A DNA stretch of 64,000 nt from Hydrogenophaga sp. (lineage in GTDB: Bacteria; Pseudomonadota; Gammaproteobacteria; Burkholderiales; Burkholderiaceae_C). The translations under genes were made by a program, and so were the position numbers. The DNA lies in the NCBI RefSeq assembly GCF_030158645.1, contig NZ_JAOASO010000033.1:1-64000 (forward strand). Direction: 5' to 3'. Shown here piece after piece: positions 35,861-44,373 of the stretch. The notes beneath the pieces were generated by a model, which was not told the origin of the DNA, did no database searches, and was given only the letters and a program-made list of their open reading frames with translations. The stretch's first letter is position 1. Every line of letters begins with the position of its first letter.

Positions 35861-36315
35861 GGCTGGGCTGCGGCGTTGGCACTGGCCACGTCGGCCGCCA
35901 CCGCCTCTTTGCCCGCGGCCCGCAGGCGGATCCGCACGTGCAGCGCACAGGCCACGAACAGCGCCACGCACAGCAGCGTCTGGATCACCGCCAGCCACAC
36001 CGACGGGCCGGTGTCGCTGGTGGCGCGCACCACGCCCTCGGTGAAATACAGCCACACGATCAGGCTGACCCAGCGGTAGGTGTACATGCGGTTTTTCAAC
36101 AGGCCAGCCAGCGGGATCGTGAGTGGCAGCACCTTGAGCACCAGCCACGAACCACCTTCGCGCAGCGGGGCCAGCCACATTTCCCACAGGAAGCCCAGCA
36201 CGATCAGGCCCAGCAGGCTGCCCACGGCGAGCCAACGGGTGGCGTTGACGGCGCGCGCCGAATCTCCTTGGGCAAGGAGGGCGTCGGGGTTGGGGGGGGA
36301 GGAGATGTCGGGCAT
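35857..36315 (-). CDS. DUF2069 membrane protein
   Basis: The 152-residue protein has four hydrophobic segments: VGSLLGLIVLGFLWEM, LVLKVLPLTIPLAGL, VSLIVWLYFTEGVV and AVIQTLLCVALFVACALHV. This is the DUF2069 pattern. Function is unknown. It is the first gene of the minus-strand run ending at xth and is divergent from the YihY gene across only 35 bases. Confidence 0.87.
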   Translation of the reverse strand: MPDISSPPNPDALLAQGDSARAVNATRWLAVGSLLGLIVLGFLWEMWLAPLREGGSWLVLKVLPLTIPLAGLLKNRMYTYRWVSLIVWLYFTEGVVRATSDTGPSVWLAVIQTLLCVALFVACALHVRIRLRAAGKEAVAADVASANAAAQP

Positions 36316-36350
36316 GGCGGGCGGGAAAAAGCAGGTGGCATGATACCGGG

Positions 36351-37637
36351 ATGACCTTCAAAGAGCGCCTGCGGGCCCTGGAATCCCTCGCACGCGGCCT
36401 GTGGCGCGACGCCCTGAACTTCCCCTGGGCCAACACCGCCATCACCCTGCGCGAGCGCTTCCGCGAAGACCGGCTGGGCATCACCGCCAGCAGCCTCACG
36501 TTCACCACCACCATCTCGCTGGTACCACTGTTCACCGTGGCGCTGGCCATCTTCAGCGCGTTTCCCATGTTCGACCGGCTGCAGGTCACGCTGCAGCGCT
36601 GGCTGGTGCAAAGCCTGGTGCCGCCCGACATTGCCAAGCAGGTGTTCAGCTACCTCAACCAGTTTGCCGGCAAGGCCGGGCAGATCGGCTGGGCCGGCGC
36701 ATTGGTGCTGCTGGTCACGGCGCTCGCCCTGATCCTCACCATCGACCGCAAGCTCAACGACATCTGGCGCGTGCGCCAGCCCCGTTCGTTCACGCAGCGG
36801 GTGCTGGTGTACTGGGCGGTGCTCACGCTGGGGCCGCTGCTGCTGGCTGGCAGCCTGACGGTGACCACCTACGCCGTCACCGCGTCGCGCGGCGTGGTCT
36901 CTGGCCTGCCCGGTGGTGTGCGTTTTCTGCTGGACACCGTGCAGTTTGCCTTGCTCACCGGCGGCATTGCCGCGCTCTACCGCTACGTGCCCAACACGCG
37001 GGTGCGCTGGAGCCACGCGCTCATCGGCGGCATCTTTGTGGCCACCGGGCTGGAGCTGGCCAAGAAGCTGCTGGCCTGGTACCTCGCGCAGGTGCCCACG
37101 TATTCGGTGGTGTACGGCACCTTTGCCACCGTGCCGATTTTGCTGGTGTGGTTTTACGTGGCCTGGGTGATCGTGCTGCTGGGTGCGGTGGTTTCGGCCT
37201 ACCTGCCCAGCCTCCTGTCGGGCATTGCCCGGCGCGGCGACACGCCGGGGTGGAGCTTTCAGTTGGCGCTGGAGGTGCTGGAGCAGCTGGACACCGCGCG
37301 CGACACCGCACCCAAGGGCCTGAGCCTGGAGGCTCTGGCCCAGGTGCTGCGCGTCGATGCCTTGCAGCTGGAGGAGCCTGTGGCCGCGCTGGTCGCGCTG
37401 GACTGGCTGGGCCGGCTGGACGAGGACGGTGAGCGCTACGTTTTGCTGGTGGCGCCGGGCGACACGCTGATGGCGCCGTTGGTGGAACGCCTGCTGCTGG
37501 CGCGTCAACCCAACACGACGCGCTTCTGGTCGGAAAGCCACTGGGCCAGGCTCACGCTGGCGCAGGCGCTGGCGTCCACGCCCGTGCCGTCGATGGCGCA
37601 GGAAATGCTCGAAGGGCCTTCGGTCGCGTCCGGCTGA
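36351..37637 (+). CDS. YihY/virulence factor BrkB-family membrane protein
   Basis: The 428-residue protein has an N-terminal YihY domain with six membrane helices (LTFTTTISLVPLFTVALAIF, GLPGGVRFLLDTVQFALL, VLLGAVVSAYLPSLLSG). A C-terminal soluble winged-helix-like region (about 300-420) is typical of the longer members. E. coli YihY was once called RNase BN wrongly; the real role is unclear. It starts at ATG 36351 and is monocistronic. Confidence 0.88.
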   Translation: MTFKERLRALESLARGLWRDALNFPWANTAITLRERFREDRLGITASSLTFTTTISLVPLFTVALAIFSAFPMFDRLQVTLQRWLVQSLVPPDIAKQVFSYLNQFAGKAGQIGWAGALVLLVTALALILTIDRKLNDIWRVRQPRSFTQRVLVYWAVLTLGPLLLAGSLTVTTYAVTASRGVVSGLPGGVRFLLDTVQFALLTGGIAALYRYVPNTRVRWSHALIGGIFVATGLELAKKLLAWYLAQVPTYSVVYGTFATVPILLVWFYVAWVIVLLGAVVSAYLPSLLSGIARRGDTPGWSFQLALEVLEQLDTARDTAPKGLSLEALAQVLRVDALQLEEPVAALVALDWLGRLDEDGERYVLLVAPGDTLMAPLVERLLLARQPNTTRFWSESHWARLTLAQALASTPVPSMAQEMLEGPSVASG

Positions 37638-37645
37638 CGCGCCGC

Positions 37646-38929
37646 TCAGCGCACCGCGAAGGGCGCGCGGAGGAAGCCGCGAAACCGGGCCCGGCCACCG
37701 CGCACCGGCGCTTCGGTCAGCTTGAAATCGGGAAAGCGCTGCAGAAAGCGCCCGATGGCGACGCGCCCCTCCAGCCGCGCCAGGCTCAGGCCCGCGCACT
37801 GGTGGATCCCGAAGCCGAAGGCCAGGTGTTTGTTGTTCTCGCGCGCGAGGTCCATCACTTCGGGGTCGGTGAACTGCGCCGGGTCCCGGTTGGCCGCGCC
37901 GATGCACAGGGTCACCAGCGTGCCGGCGGGCAGGTCCACACCGCCCACCTGCGTGTCTTTGACGGCGCGCCGGTTGCCCAGCTGGTTGGACGATTCGAAG
38001 CGCAGGAACTCGTCCACCGCGCGGCTGAGCACCATCTCCTGCGCCGCCGCATCGCCCTCGGTTTGCTTCAACGCTGTGTGCAGAAACTGGCGGGCCTGCG
38101 GGTGCTCCTGCAGCGCGATGAGGCCGTTGCCGATCAGGTTGGTGGTGGTCTCGTGGCCGGCGTTCAGCAGGAAGATGCAGTTCTGCAGGAGCTCCACCTC
38201 GCTCAACTGCTCACCGCCAGCTTCGCCCTGGATCAGCCGCGTGAGCACGTCGCGTTCCGGGTCGCCGGGGCGCTGCCTGCGCTGCAGCACCAGCGTTCGC
38301 AGGTAGCCCAGCATGTCGGTCACGGCCTGGTTGCCCAGGGCTTGCTGCACCGGCGTGATGGTGGGCTCCAGCGCGCCCAGGATCGCGAGCGACCAGTCGC
38401 GCAGCGGACCGCGGTCTGCATGCGGCACATCCAGCAGGGTGCCGATGATCTCCACCGGAATCGCGGAGGCGAAGTCTTCGATCAGGTCACCACCGCCGCG
38501 CTCGGCCAGCGAGTCCAGCAGGCTGTCGACCAGGGCGATGAGGCCCGGCTCCATGTCGGCAATGGCCCGGCGCGTGAGCGCGCCCATGATCAGCCGGCGC
38601 ACGCGGGTGTGCAGCGGCGGGTCGTTGAACACCAGGCTGTTGGTGTGGTGCTCGAACAGCGCCGAGTCCACGCCGTATTTGGGCGCGAACTCGACCTGCT
38701 TGTCGGAGCTGAAGGTCTGCGCATCGCGGTACACCGCCATCAGGTCGGCACATCGCGTGAGGAACACCGATCCGTCGGGCATGCGGCGCACCGGTTCGCG
38801 TTCGCGCAGGGCGGCATAGACCGGGTAGGGGTTGGCCAGGAACGCGGGCTGCAGCGCACGGAGGTCGAACGTCGCAGCCATCTCGCGGGCTTGGGCCGGC
38901 GTCATGGCCGGTGTGATGTCGAAGGTCAT
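37646..38929 (-). CDS. Cytochrome P450
   Basis: The 427-residue soluble P450 has the I-helix oxygen-binding groove LLNAGHETTTNLIGN, the ExxR helix VDEFLRFESSNQL, and the heme-binding loop HLAFGFGIHQCAGLSLARLE with the cysteine ligand. It resembles bacterial CYP families that hydroxylate fatty acids or terpenoids; the substrate is unknown. No ferredoxin or reductase gene is adjacent, so redox partners come from elsewhere. I chose ATG 38929; no clear ribosome-binding site is seen. Confidence 0.93.
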   Translation of the reverse strand: MTFDITPAMTPAQAREMAATFDLRALQPAFLANPYPVYAALREREPVRRMPDGSVFLTRCADLMAVYRDAQTFSSDKQVEFAPKYGVDSALFEHHTNSLVFNDPPLHTRVRRLIMGALTRRAIADMEPGLIALVDSLLDSLAERGGGDLIEDFASAIPVEIIGTLLDVPHADRGPLRDWSLAILGALEPTITPVQQALGNQAVTDMLGYLRTLVLQRRQRPGDPERDVLTRLIQGEAGGEQLSEVELLQNCIFLLNAGHETTTNLIGNGLIALQEHPQARQFLHTALKQTEGDAAAQEMVLSRAVDEFLRFESSNQLGNRRAVKDTQVGGVDLPAGTLVTLCIGAANRDPAQFTDPEVMDLARENNKHLAFGFGIHQCAGLSLARLEGRVAIGRFLQRFPDFKLTEAPVRGGRARFRGFLRAPFAVR

Positions 38930-39004
38930 GGTCGAGACGGGGTGGCAGCGGCGTAGCATGAACGGCTGCGCTGATGGTGGCGTTGTTGAACCAAGGAGAA
39001 CTTC

Positions 39005-39238
39005 ATGGCTTCCTGCATGTCTCGACTTTCCATTGGGGCGCTGGTGCTCTCGCTCCAGACCGCGCCGGCCCTGTCCCAGAGCGTCATGTCGGCGCCCGCT
39101 TGCCAGTGCTCTGCCCCCACGCTGGTGGTCACGGGTGGGGCGAGCGTGGTGCACTGCATGTGCGGCGCCATCTCCTGCGTGATCACCGTGCCACCCGCTT
39201 CCAGCAAGGACACCAGCCAGTTGCAGTGTGTGAAGTAG
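39005..39238 (+). CDS. Small cysteine-rich secreted protein
   Basis: The 77-residue product begins MASCMSRLSIGALVLSLQTA with a likely signal peptide cut near ALSQS. The mature part is short and has five cysteines, three clustered in HCMCGAISC, plus a Val/Ala-rich region. AAGGAG sits six bases before the ATG at 39005, so translation is credible. It is divergent from the P450 gene and convergent with the alpha/beta hydrolase gene. No family was recognised. Confidence 0.65.
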   Translation: MASCMSRLSIGALVLSLQTAPALSQSVMSAPACQCSAPTLVVTGGASVVHCMCGAISCVITVPPASSKDTSQLQCVK

Positions 39239-39250
39239 CCTGCTGCCGTT

Positions 39251-40069
39251 TCAGGTAGCGAGGAAGCTGCGCATCGCCACCAGGGATTCTTCGGGTGCTT
39301 CGGTCATCTGGTGGTGACCTACCGGCACACTGGTGACCAGCACGCGCAAGCCCTTCGCCTTGGCTGCAGTAATCAAACCTTGTGCGGCTTTGGGGTGCGT
39401 CATCTGGTCTTGCCCACCCAGCAGGAAGAGCACCGGGCAGGTGAGCTGCGCCACGGCCGATTCACCGCCGGCGTAGCTGTCGCAGGCCACGAAGCCACGG
39501 TGAAACACATTGACCTTTGTGTTGCTGCGCAGCACCCGGCGACCCAGTGCCATGCTCGCGCCATAGACCCAGGTGCCCGGTCCGAGTGCGGAGGGAGGCG
39601 CGGCCAGGGTGCTGCGTGAAAACACGTTGACCATCTTGAGCGCCTTTTCGGGCTCGTTGAGCGAGGCTTCGATCAGTGCGGGCGACACCTTCATGGGGTA
39701 GGCCACGCCCACCAGCACGAGGTGGCTCACGCGCTCTTTCAGGCGCGCGGCCGCTTCCAGCGCAATGAGGGAACCCCAGCTGTGGCCGACCAGCGCGGCT
39801 TTCTGCACGCCCGCCGCGTCGAGCAACGCGGCCACGAAGTCGGCTGCTGCTTCCACCGACGCAGGCGCCTCGCCCTCGCTTTTGCAGTGGCCCGGCAGGT
39901 CCACCGCGAGCACGTTCCAGCCGTGGTGGGCGAGGTAGCGACTCTGCAGGATCCAGACGCTGTGGTCGTTGAGCACGCCGTGGATGAACACCACGGTGGG
40001 CTTGGCAGCATCGAACGGCTTGCCGCCGGTGTAGCAGTAGGTGGGGGCACCATTGACGTTGATGATCAT
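39251..40069 (-). CDS. Alpha/beta hydrolase coupled to metY
   Basis: The 272-residue hydrolase has the oxyanion motif VFIHGVLNDHSVW, the nucleophile elbow ALVGHSWGSLIALEA, the acid in FLLGGQDQMTHPK, and the histidine in VPVGHHQMTEAPEE. I favour the ATG at 40069, overlapping the metY stop by one base (TGATG); a GTG at 40072 is the alternative. The substrate is unknown. Coupling to an O-acetylhomoserine sulfhydrylase gene could hint at an acyl-thioester or homoserine-ester function, but this is speculative. Confidence 0.83.
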   Translation of the reverse strand: MIINVNGAPTYCYTGGKPFDAAKPTVVFIHGVLNDHSVWILQSRYLAHHGWNVLAVDLPGHCKSEGEAPASVEAAADFVAALLDAAGVQKAALVGHSWGSLIALEAAARLKERVSHLVLVGVAYPMKVSPALIEASLNEPEKALKMVNVFSRSTLAAPPSALGPGTWVYGASMALGRRVLRSNTKVNVFHRGFVACDSYAGGESAVAQLTCPVLFLLGGQDQMTHPKAAQGLITAAKAKGLRVLVTSVPVGHHQMTEAPEESLVAMRSFLAT

Positions 40070-41379
40070 CACGCACCTGCCTTTTCTGCGGCCTTCAAGG
40101 CGCGCTTCAAGTCGTCGATCAGGTCGTCTGCATTTTCCAGACCGATGGACAGCCGGATCGTGCCCGGCCCGATGCCGCCAGCCGCCAGCGCTTCGTCGCT
40201 CATGCGGAAGTGGGTGGTGCTGGCCGGGTGGATCACCAGCGAGCGGCAGTCGCCCACGTTGGCCAGGTGGCTGAAGATCTTGAGCGCTTCGATGAAGGCC
40301 TTGCCCTGCTCGCGGCTGCCCCGGATGTCGAAGCTGAACACCGAGCCCGCGCCCTTGGCGCCAAAGCGCAGCAGCTTGCCCGCCAGCGCATGGCTGGGGT
40401 GGCTCTCCAGCAGCGGGTGGCCCACGCGGCTCACCAGCGGGTGGCTGGCCAGGAACTGCACCACCTTTTCGGTGTTGCCCATGTGGCGGTCCATGCGCAG
40501 CGAGAGCGTCTCGATGCCCTGCAGGATCAGCCAGGCGCTGTGCGGTGAGAGGCAGGCGCCGAAATCGCGCAGGCCTTCGCGCCGCGCGCGCAGCAGAAAG
40601 GCGCCCACCGTGCTTTCTTCGCTGAAGACCATGTTGTGGAAGCCCGCGTAGGCCTCGGTGAGCTCGGGGAAGCGACCCGACTTCTCCCAGTCGAAGCTGC
40701 CCGCGTCCACCACCACGCCACCGATCACGGTGCCGTGGCCGCTGAGAAACTTGGTGGCCGAGTGGTAGACCAGATCGGCACCGAGCTCGAAGGGTTTGAT
40801 GAGGTAGGGCGTGGTGAGCGTCGAGTCCACCAGCAGCGGCACGCCGGCCTCGTGCGCGATCTGCGACACGGTGGGGATGTCCAGCACATCCAGCCCCGGG
40901 TTGCCCACGGTCTCGCCAAAGAAGAGCTTGGTGTTGGGCCGCACGGCGGCGCGCCAGCCGTCGATGTCACCCGGCTTCACAAAGGTGGTCTCGATGCCGA
41001 AGCGGCGCATGGTGTAGTGCAGCAGGTTCTGGCTGCCGCCGTAGAGCGCGGTGCTGGCGACGATGTGCGAACCCGCGCCCATGAGCGTGGCCACGCTCAG
41101 GTGCAGCGCGGCCTGGCCGCTGGCGGTGGCGATGGCGCCAATGCCACCTTCCAGCGCGGCCATGCGCTGCTCGAACACCGCGTTGGTCGGGTTGCTGATG
41201 CGGCTGTACACATGGCCTGCGCGCTCCAGGTTGAAGAGCGCAGCGGCGTGGTCGCTGGATTCGAAGACGAAGGAGGTGGTGAGGTGGATCGGCACGGCGC
41301 GCGCGCCGGTGGCGGGGTCGGGCGCGGCGCCCGCGTGCAGCGCGAGCGTGTCGAAGCCTGGGTCTGAATAACCGGACAT
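40069..41379 (-). CDS. metY: O-acetylhomoserine sulfhydrylase
   Basis: This PLP enzyme makes homocysteine (or methionine from methanethiol) from O-acetylhomoserine. The 436-residue protein is of the Cys/Met metabolism PLP family, with the PLP lysine in HSATKFLSGHGTVIGG and SRISNPTNAVFEQRMAALEG. The insertion-rich layout and length fit MetY rather than cystathionine gamma-synthase. Start at ATG 41379 is divergent from the CBS gene. A coupled alpha/beta hydrolase follows. Confidence 0.92.
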   Translation of the reverse strand: MSGYSDPGFDTLALHAGAAPDPATGARAVPIHLTTSFVFESSDHAAALFNLERAGHVYSRISNPTNAVFEQRMAALEGGIGAIATASGQAALHLSVATLMGAGSHIVASTALYGGSQNLLHYTMRRFGIETTFVKPGDIDGWRAAVRPNTKLFFGETVGNPGLDVLDIPTVSQIAHEAGVPLLVDSTLTTPYLIKPFELGADLVYHSATKFLSGHGTVIGGVVVDAGSFDWEKSGRFPELTEAYAGFHNMVFSEESTVGAFLLRARREGLRDFGACLSPHSAWLILQGIETLSLRMDRHMGNTEKVVQFLASHPLVSRVGHPLLESHPSHALAGKLLRFGAKGAGSVFSFDIRGSREQGKAFIEALKIFSHLANVGDCRSLVIHPASTTHFRMSDEALAAGGIGPGTIRLSIGLENADDLIDDLKRALKAAEKAGA

Positions 41380-41508
41380 GGGGAAGTCTCCTGGGTGTGC
41401 CGGTGTCGCGGCACGGGGCTGACGCGCACTGGTTTTGAGCGTTATTGTGGGGGTATATTGCGGGCATGCCAGCCCTGCTGGAGACACCACCACAACAGGA
41501 GACCAGCC

Positions 41509-41976
41509 ATGAAAGTCAGCGACATCCTTCGCGTCAAGGGCGGCACGCTCTACACCACCCACCCCCTGGAAACCCTGCAGCGCGCGGTGGAGACCATGTC
41601 GCAGTTCGACATCGGTTCGCTGGCCGTGATGGACCACGGTGAACTGGTGGGCATGCTCACCTTCCGCGAAATCATCCACACGCTGGCGCGCAACGGCGGC
41701 GCTTTGGGCGAGAAGACCGTGCGCACCGTGATGGACGACCACCCCATGAGCTGCACACCCGAGACCGAGCTGGAGCAGGTGCGCCCCATGATGCTGGAGC
41801 GGCACACCCGCTACATGCCGGTGATGGACAACAAGATGCTGATGGGCGTGATCAGCTTCTACGACGTGGCCAAGGCCGTGGTGGACAGCCAGAACTTCGA
41901 GAACCAGATGCTCAAGGCCTACATCCGCGACTGGCCGGCCGAAGACGAGGCGCAGCCCGCCGCCCCGGCCCGCTGA
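41509..41976 (+). CDS. CBS-domain protein
   Basis: The 155-residue protein is almost entirely a pair of CBS domains (about 5-60 and 70-130), with MSQFDIGSLAVMDHGELVGM and LERHTRYMPVMDNKMLMGVI. CBS pairs bind adenosine nucleotides and act as energy or redox sensors. The partner enzyme is not fused. The ATG at 41509 follows CAGGAG. A terminator follows, shared with the convergent phaZ. Confidence 0.88.
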   Translation: MKVSDILRVKGGTLYTTHPLETLQRAVETMSQFDIGSLAVMDHGELVGMLTFREIIHTLARNGGALGEKTVRTVMDDHPMSCTPETELEQVRPMMLERHTRYMPVMDNKMLMGVISFYDVAKAVVDSQNFENQMLKAYIRDWPAEDEAQPAAPAR

Positions 41977-41995
41977 GCTGAACAGCCCCCATGAG

Positions 41996-42022
41996 AAACG
42001 CCCCGAAAGCCGGGGCGTTTTT
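41996..42022. terminator. Terminator between CBS gene and phaZ
   Basis: AAACGCCCCG and CGGGGCGTTT form a 10-base stem around AAAGC, followed by TT. Placed between convergent genes, it probably works in both directions. Confidence 0.88.
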
Positions 42023-42041
42023 CATGGGGGCCGCTGCAGAT

Positions 42042-43253
42042 TCATCCCATCGTGCTGGAAATCATGTCGCGCACCCGAGGGTAGATCTGCTGGTTCCAGC
42101 GCCGTCCGCTGAACACGCCGTAGTGGCCCACACCGGTCTGCACGTGGTGCGTCTTGAGGTAGGGGCGCACGCTGCTGCACAGGTCTTGCGCGGCCACCGT
42201 CTGGCCCACGGCGCAGATGTCGTCCCGCTCGCCTTCCACCGTCATGAGCGCGGTGCGGCGGATGGCGGCCGGGTTGACCTTGCGGCCGTTCCAGGTGAGC
42301 TCACCGCGCGGCAGGTCGTAGGTCTGGAACACCTTGGCCACCGTCTCCAGGTAGAACTCGGCCGGCAGGTCGTTGACCGCGAGGTACTCCTCGTAAAAGT
42401 CCTGGATCACCTGCGCCTCTTCGGTGCGGCCGTGTTCCAGGTGGTCGTAGATGTTGCGGAACGACTGCTTGTGGCGTTCGGGGTTCATGGCCATGAAGGC
42501 CGATAGCTGGATGAAGCCGGGGTACACGCGGCGCATGAAGCCGGCGTGCGGCAGCGGCACGTGGTTGATCAGGTTTTTCTCGAACCATTCGATGGGTTGG
42601 CTGGTGGCGAGCCGGTTCACTTCGGTCGGGTTCACGCGGCAGTCCACCGGGCCAGCCATGAGCGTGAGGCTGCGGGGTTGCGCCGGGTGGTCGTCTTCGG
42701 CCATCACCGCCGTGGCCGCGAGTGCCGCCACGCAGGGCTGGCACACCGCCACCATGTGGCATCCCGGGCCCACAGCCTCAGCGAACTGCACCAGGTAGGT
42801 GATGTAGTCGTCGAGCGAAAAACCACCGTGCCGCAGCGACACGTCGCGCGCGTTGTGCCAGTCGGTGATGTACACGTCGTGGTCCTGCAGCAGGGTGCGC
42901 GCGGTCTCGCGCAGCAGCGTGGCGAAATGGCCCGAGAGCGGCGCCACCAGCAGCACCGGGGGCTGCGGCTCCACGCCCGCCTTGTGGAAGTGCAGCAGGG
43001 TGCCGAAGGGCAGGGTGAGCACGGCTTCTTCCGTCACGGGCACGGCCTGGTCGCCCACCACCACCTCGCCGATGTTGTAGGGCGGGCGCGAGTGGGTGAG
43101 GCGCAGGCGGGCGATCACGTCGCAGGCGGCGGCCACCTTGCGCACCACGCTGCGTTCGGTGTCCTGGAGCCACAGCGAGGCACTGAGGTGCTGGGCCATG
43201 AGTCGCAACGGCGAGAGCAGGTCGGACTGGGTCTGGTAGGCCTGATACAGCAT
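42042..43253 (-). CDS. phaZ: Intracellular polyhydroxyalkanoate depolymerase
   Basis: This enzyme mobilises stored polyhydroxybutyrate granules. The 403-residue protein matches the PhaZ1 family of Ralstonia/Cupriavidus. It has the lipase-box variant MVAVCQPCVAALAA, where the nucleophile is Cys in place of Ser, and a late catalytic histidine in VQTGVGHYGVFSGRRW. The start at ATG 43253 gives MLYQAYQTQSDLLSPLRLMA. It is divergent from the GST gene. The organism therefore makes or degrades PHB granules. Confidence 0.93.
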   Translation of the reverse strand: MLYQAYQTQSDLLSPLRLMAQHLSASLWLQDTERSVVRKVAAACDVIARLRLTHSRPPYNIGEVVVGDQAVPVTEEAVLTLPFGTLLHFHKAGVEPQPPVLLVAPLSGHFATLLRETARTLLQDHDVYITDWHNARDVSLRHGGFSLDDYITYLVQFAEAVGPGCHMVAVCQPCVAALAATAVMAEDDHPAQPRSLTLMAGPVDCRVNPTEVNRLATSQPIEWFEKNLINHVPLPHAGFMRRVYPGFIQLSAFMAMNPERHKQSFRNIYDHLEHGRTEEAQVIQDFYEEYLAVNDLPAEFYLETVAKVFQTYDLPRGELTWNGRKVNPAAIRRTALMTVEGERDDICAVGQTVAAQDLCSSVRPYLKTHHVQTGVGHYGVFSGRRWNQQIYPRVRDMISSTMG

Positions 43254-43398
43254 GTTGGCATCCTGAAACAACGTGTCGCTTTGCAGGCAAGGAACGCGCC
43301 AGCCAGTGCTGCACCGCCCCGGTGCGCACGGTGACGCTGTTGTGGCACAGCCCTTGCTGAGAGGAGGGTCCACGACGCAGGGTCTACGAGGAGCAGGC

Positions 43399-44055
43399 AT
43401 GGCCACAACGGTACTCACGATCAGCAGCAAGAACTACGGTGCCTGGGCCCTGCGCGGCTGGCTCATGGCGCGCCTGGCCAGGCTGGAGTTCACCGAAAAG
43501 ATCATCTCCCCCGACGATCCGGCCATGAGAGCCGAAATGCTGCTGCTCTCGGCCTCGATGCGGGTGCCGGCGCTGGAGCATGAGGGCATCCATGTGTGGG
43601 ACACGCTGGCGATCGGCGAATACCTCAACGAAATCAAGCCCAAGGCGGGTTTGCTGCCGGCCGATCGCGCAGCGCGTGCGCATTGCCGTGCGATCTGCGG
43701 CGAGATGCACTCGGGCTTCAGCGCCATGCGTTCGTCGCTGCCGATGAACATCAAGGCCCACTTTCCGAACTTCAAACTCTGGTCGCGCGCGCGCACCGAC
43801 ATCGACCGCATCGAGGCGATCTGGACCGAGTGTCTGGAAACCTACGGCGGGCCGTACCTGTTCGGCGCGAAGCCCTGCATGGCGGACGCGATGTTTGCGC
43901 CGGTGGTGACGCGTTTCATCACCTACGGGGTGGCGATCGACGAGGTGTGTGTGGCGTACTGCGACACCATCATGGCGCTGCCGGCGATGAAGGAGTGGGT
44001 GGCCGCTGCGGAGGCTGAGCCGGATGACATCGATGAACTGGATGCGGAGTTCTGA
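43399..44055 (+). CDS. Glutathione S-transferase family protein
   Basis: The 218-residue protein has a thioredoxin-like N-terminal domain (about 1-80; MRVPALEHEGIHVWDTLAIG) and a helical C-terminal domain (about 90-200; GGPYLFGAKPCMADAMFAPV). The catalytic Tyr/Ser/Cys near the N-terminus is not obvious, so the exact class is unclear. The ATG at 43399 has a GAGGAG upstream. It precedes the repeat region at 44101. Confidence 0.85.
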   Translation: MATTVLTISSKNYGAWALRGWLMARLARLEFTEKIISPDDPAMRAEMLLLSASMRVPALEHEGIHVWDTLAIGEYLNEIKPKAGLLPADRAARAHCRAICGEMHSGFSAMRSSLPMNIKAHFPNFKLWSRARTDIDRIEAIWTECLETYGGPYLFGAKPCMADAMFAPVVTRFITYGVAIDEVCVAYCDTIMALPAMKEWVAAAEAEPDDIDELDAEF

Positions 44056-44100
44056 GGTTTTGTCTTTCGTTGCGTCTCTCGGCTGTACCTCGCGGGATCG

Positions 44101-44186
44101 GGCACCTGGGCGCTCTGCTCCGCGAATGTCCCCCGGGGCCTGCGGCCCCTCCTCCTTGATTTCGCTGCGCAGAGCGCCCAGGCGCC
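44101..44186. repeat. Palindromic repeat, copy 1 (inverted relative to copy 2)
   Basis: Arms at 44101-44117 and 44170-44186 (GGCACCTGGGCGCTCTG and its near complement) enclose a 52-base core at 44118-44169. The core is the reverse complement of the copy 2 core at about 92 percent identity. The arms do not resemble those of copy 2 in sequence, yet each pairs with its own partner. Confidence 0.75.
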
Positions 44187-44190
44187 CGTT

Positions 44191-44238
44191 CCAACAGCGG
44201 GTTGGTGTTCCAGCGTTGGAGTGCCTGCACGGTGGCGA
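44191..44238. other. Spacer between repeat copies with small hairpins
   Basis: This 48-base spacer holds two small self-complementary runs, CCAAC-AGCGG-GTTGG at 44191-44205 and TCCA-GCGT-TGGA near 44209-44220. With the two flanking palindromes, the whole 44101-44336 region is a series of potential hairpins. No coding potential was found in it. Confidence 0.5.
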
Positions 44239-44336
44239 GGCCCGGGAGGATGGGTGCGCGGCGCAGCGAAATCAAGGGGGAGGGGCCAAAGGCCCCGGAG
44301 GACATTCGCGGAGCCGCGCACCCATCCTCCGGGGCC
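44239..44336. repeat. Palindromic repeat, copy 2
   Basis: Arms at 44239-44262 and 44313-44336 pair with one mismatch (GGCCCGGGAGGATGGGTGCG...). The 52-base core at 44262-44313 reads CGCAGCGAAATCAAGG, then a GGGGCC/GGCCCC inner hairpin, then ACATTCGCGGAG. Copy 1 contains the same core reversed. Inverted pairs of this kind resemble REPIN elements of other bacteria. Confidence 0.75.
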
Positions 44337-44373
44337 CACAAACCCACATGGCCAGAAGTCCCCGACCCCGAAC

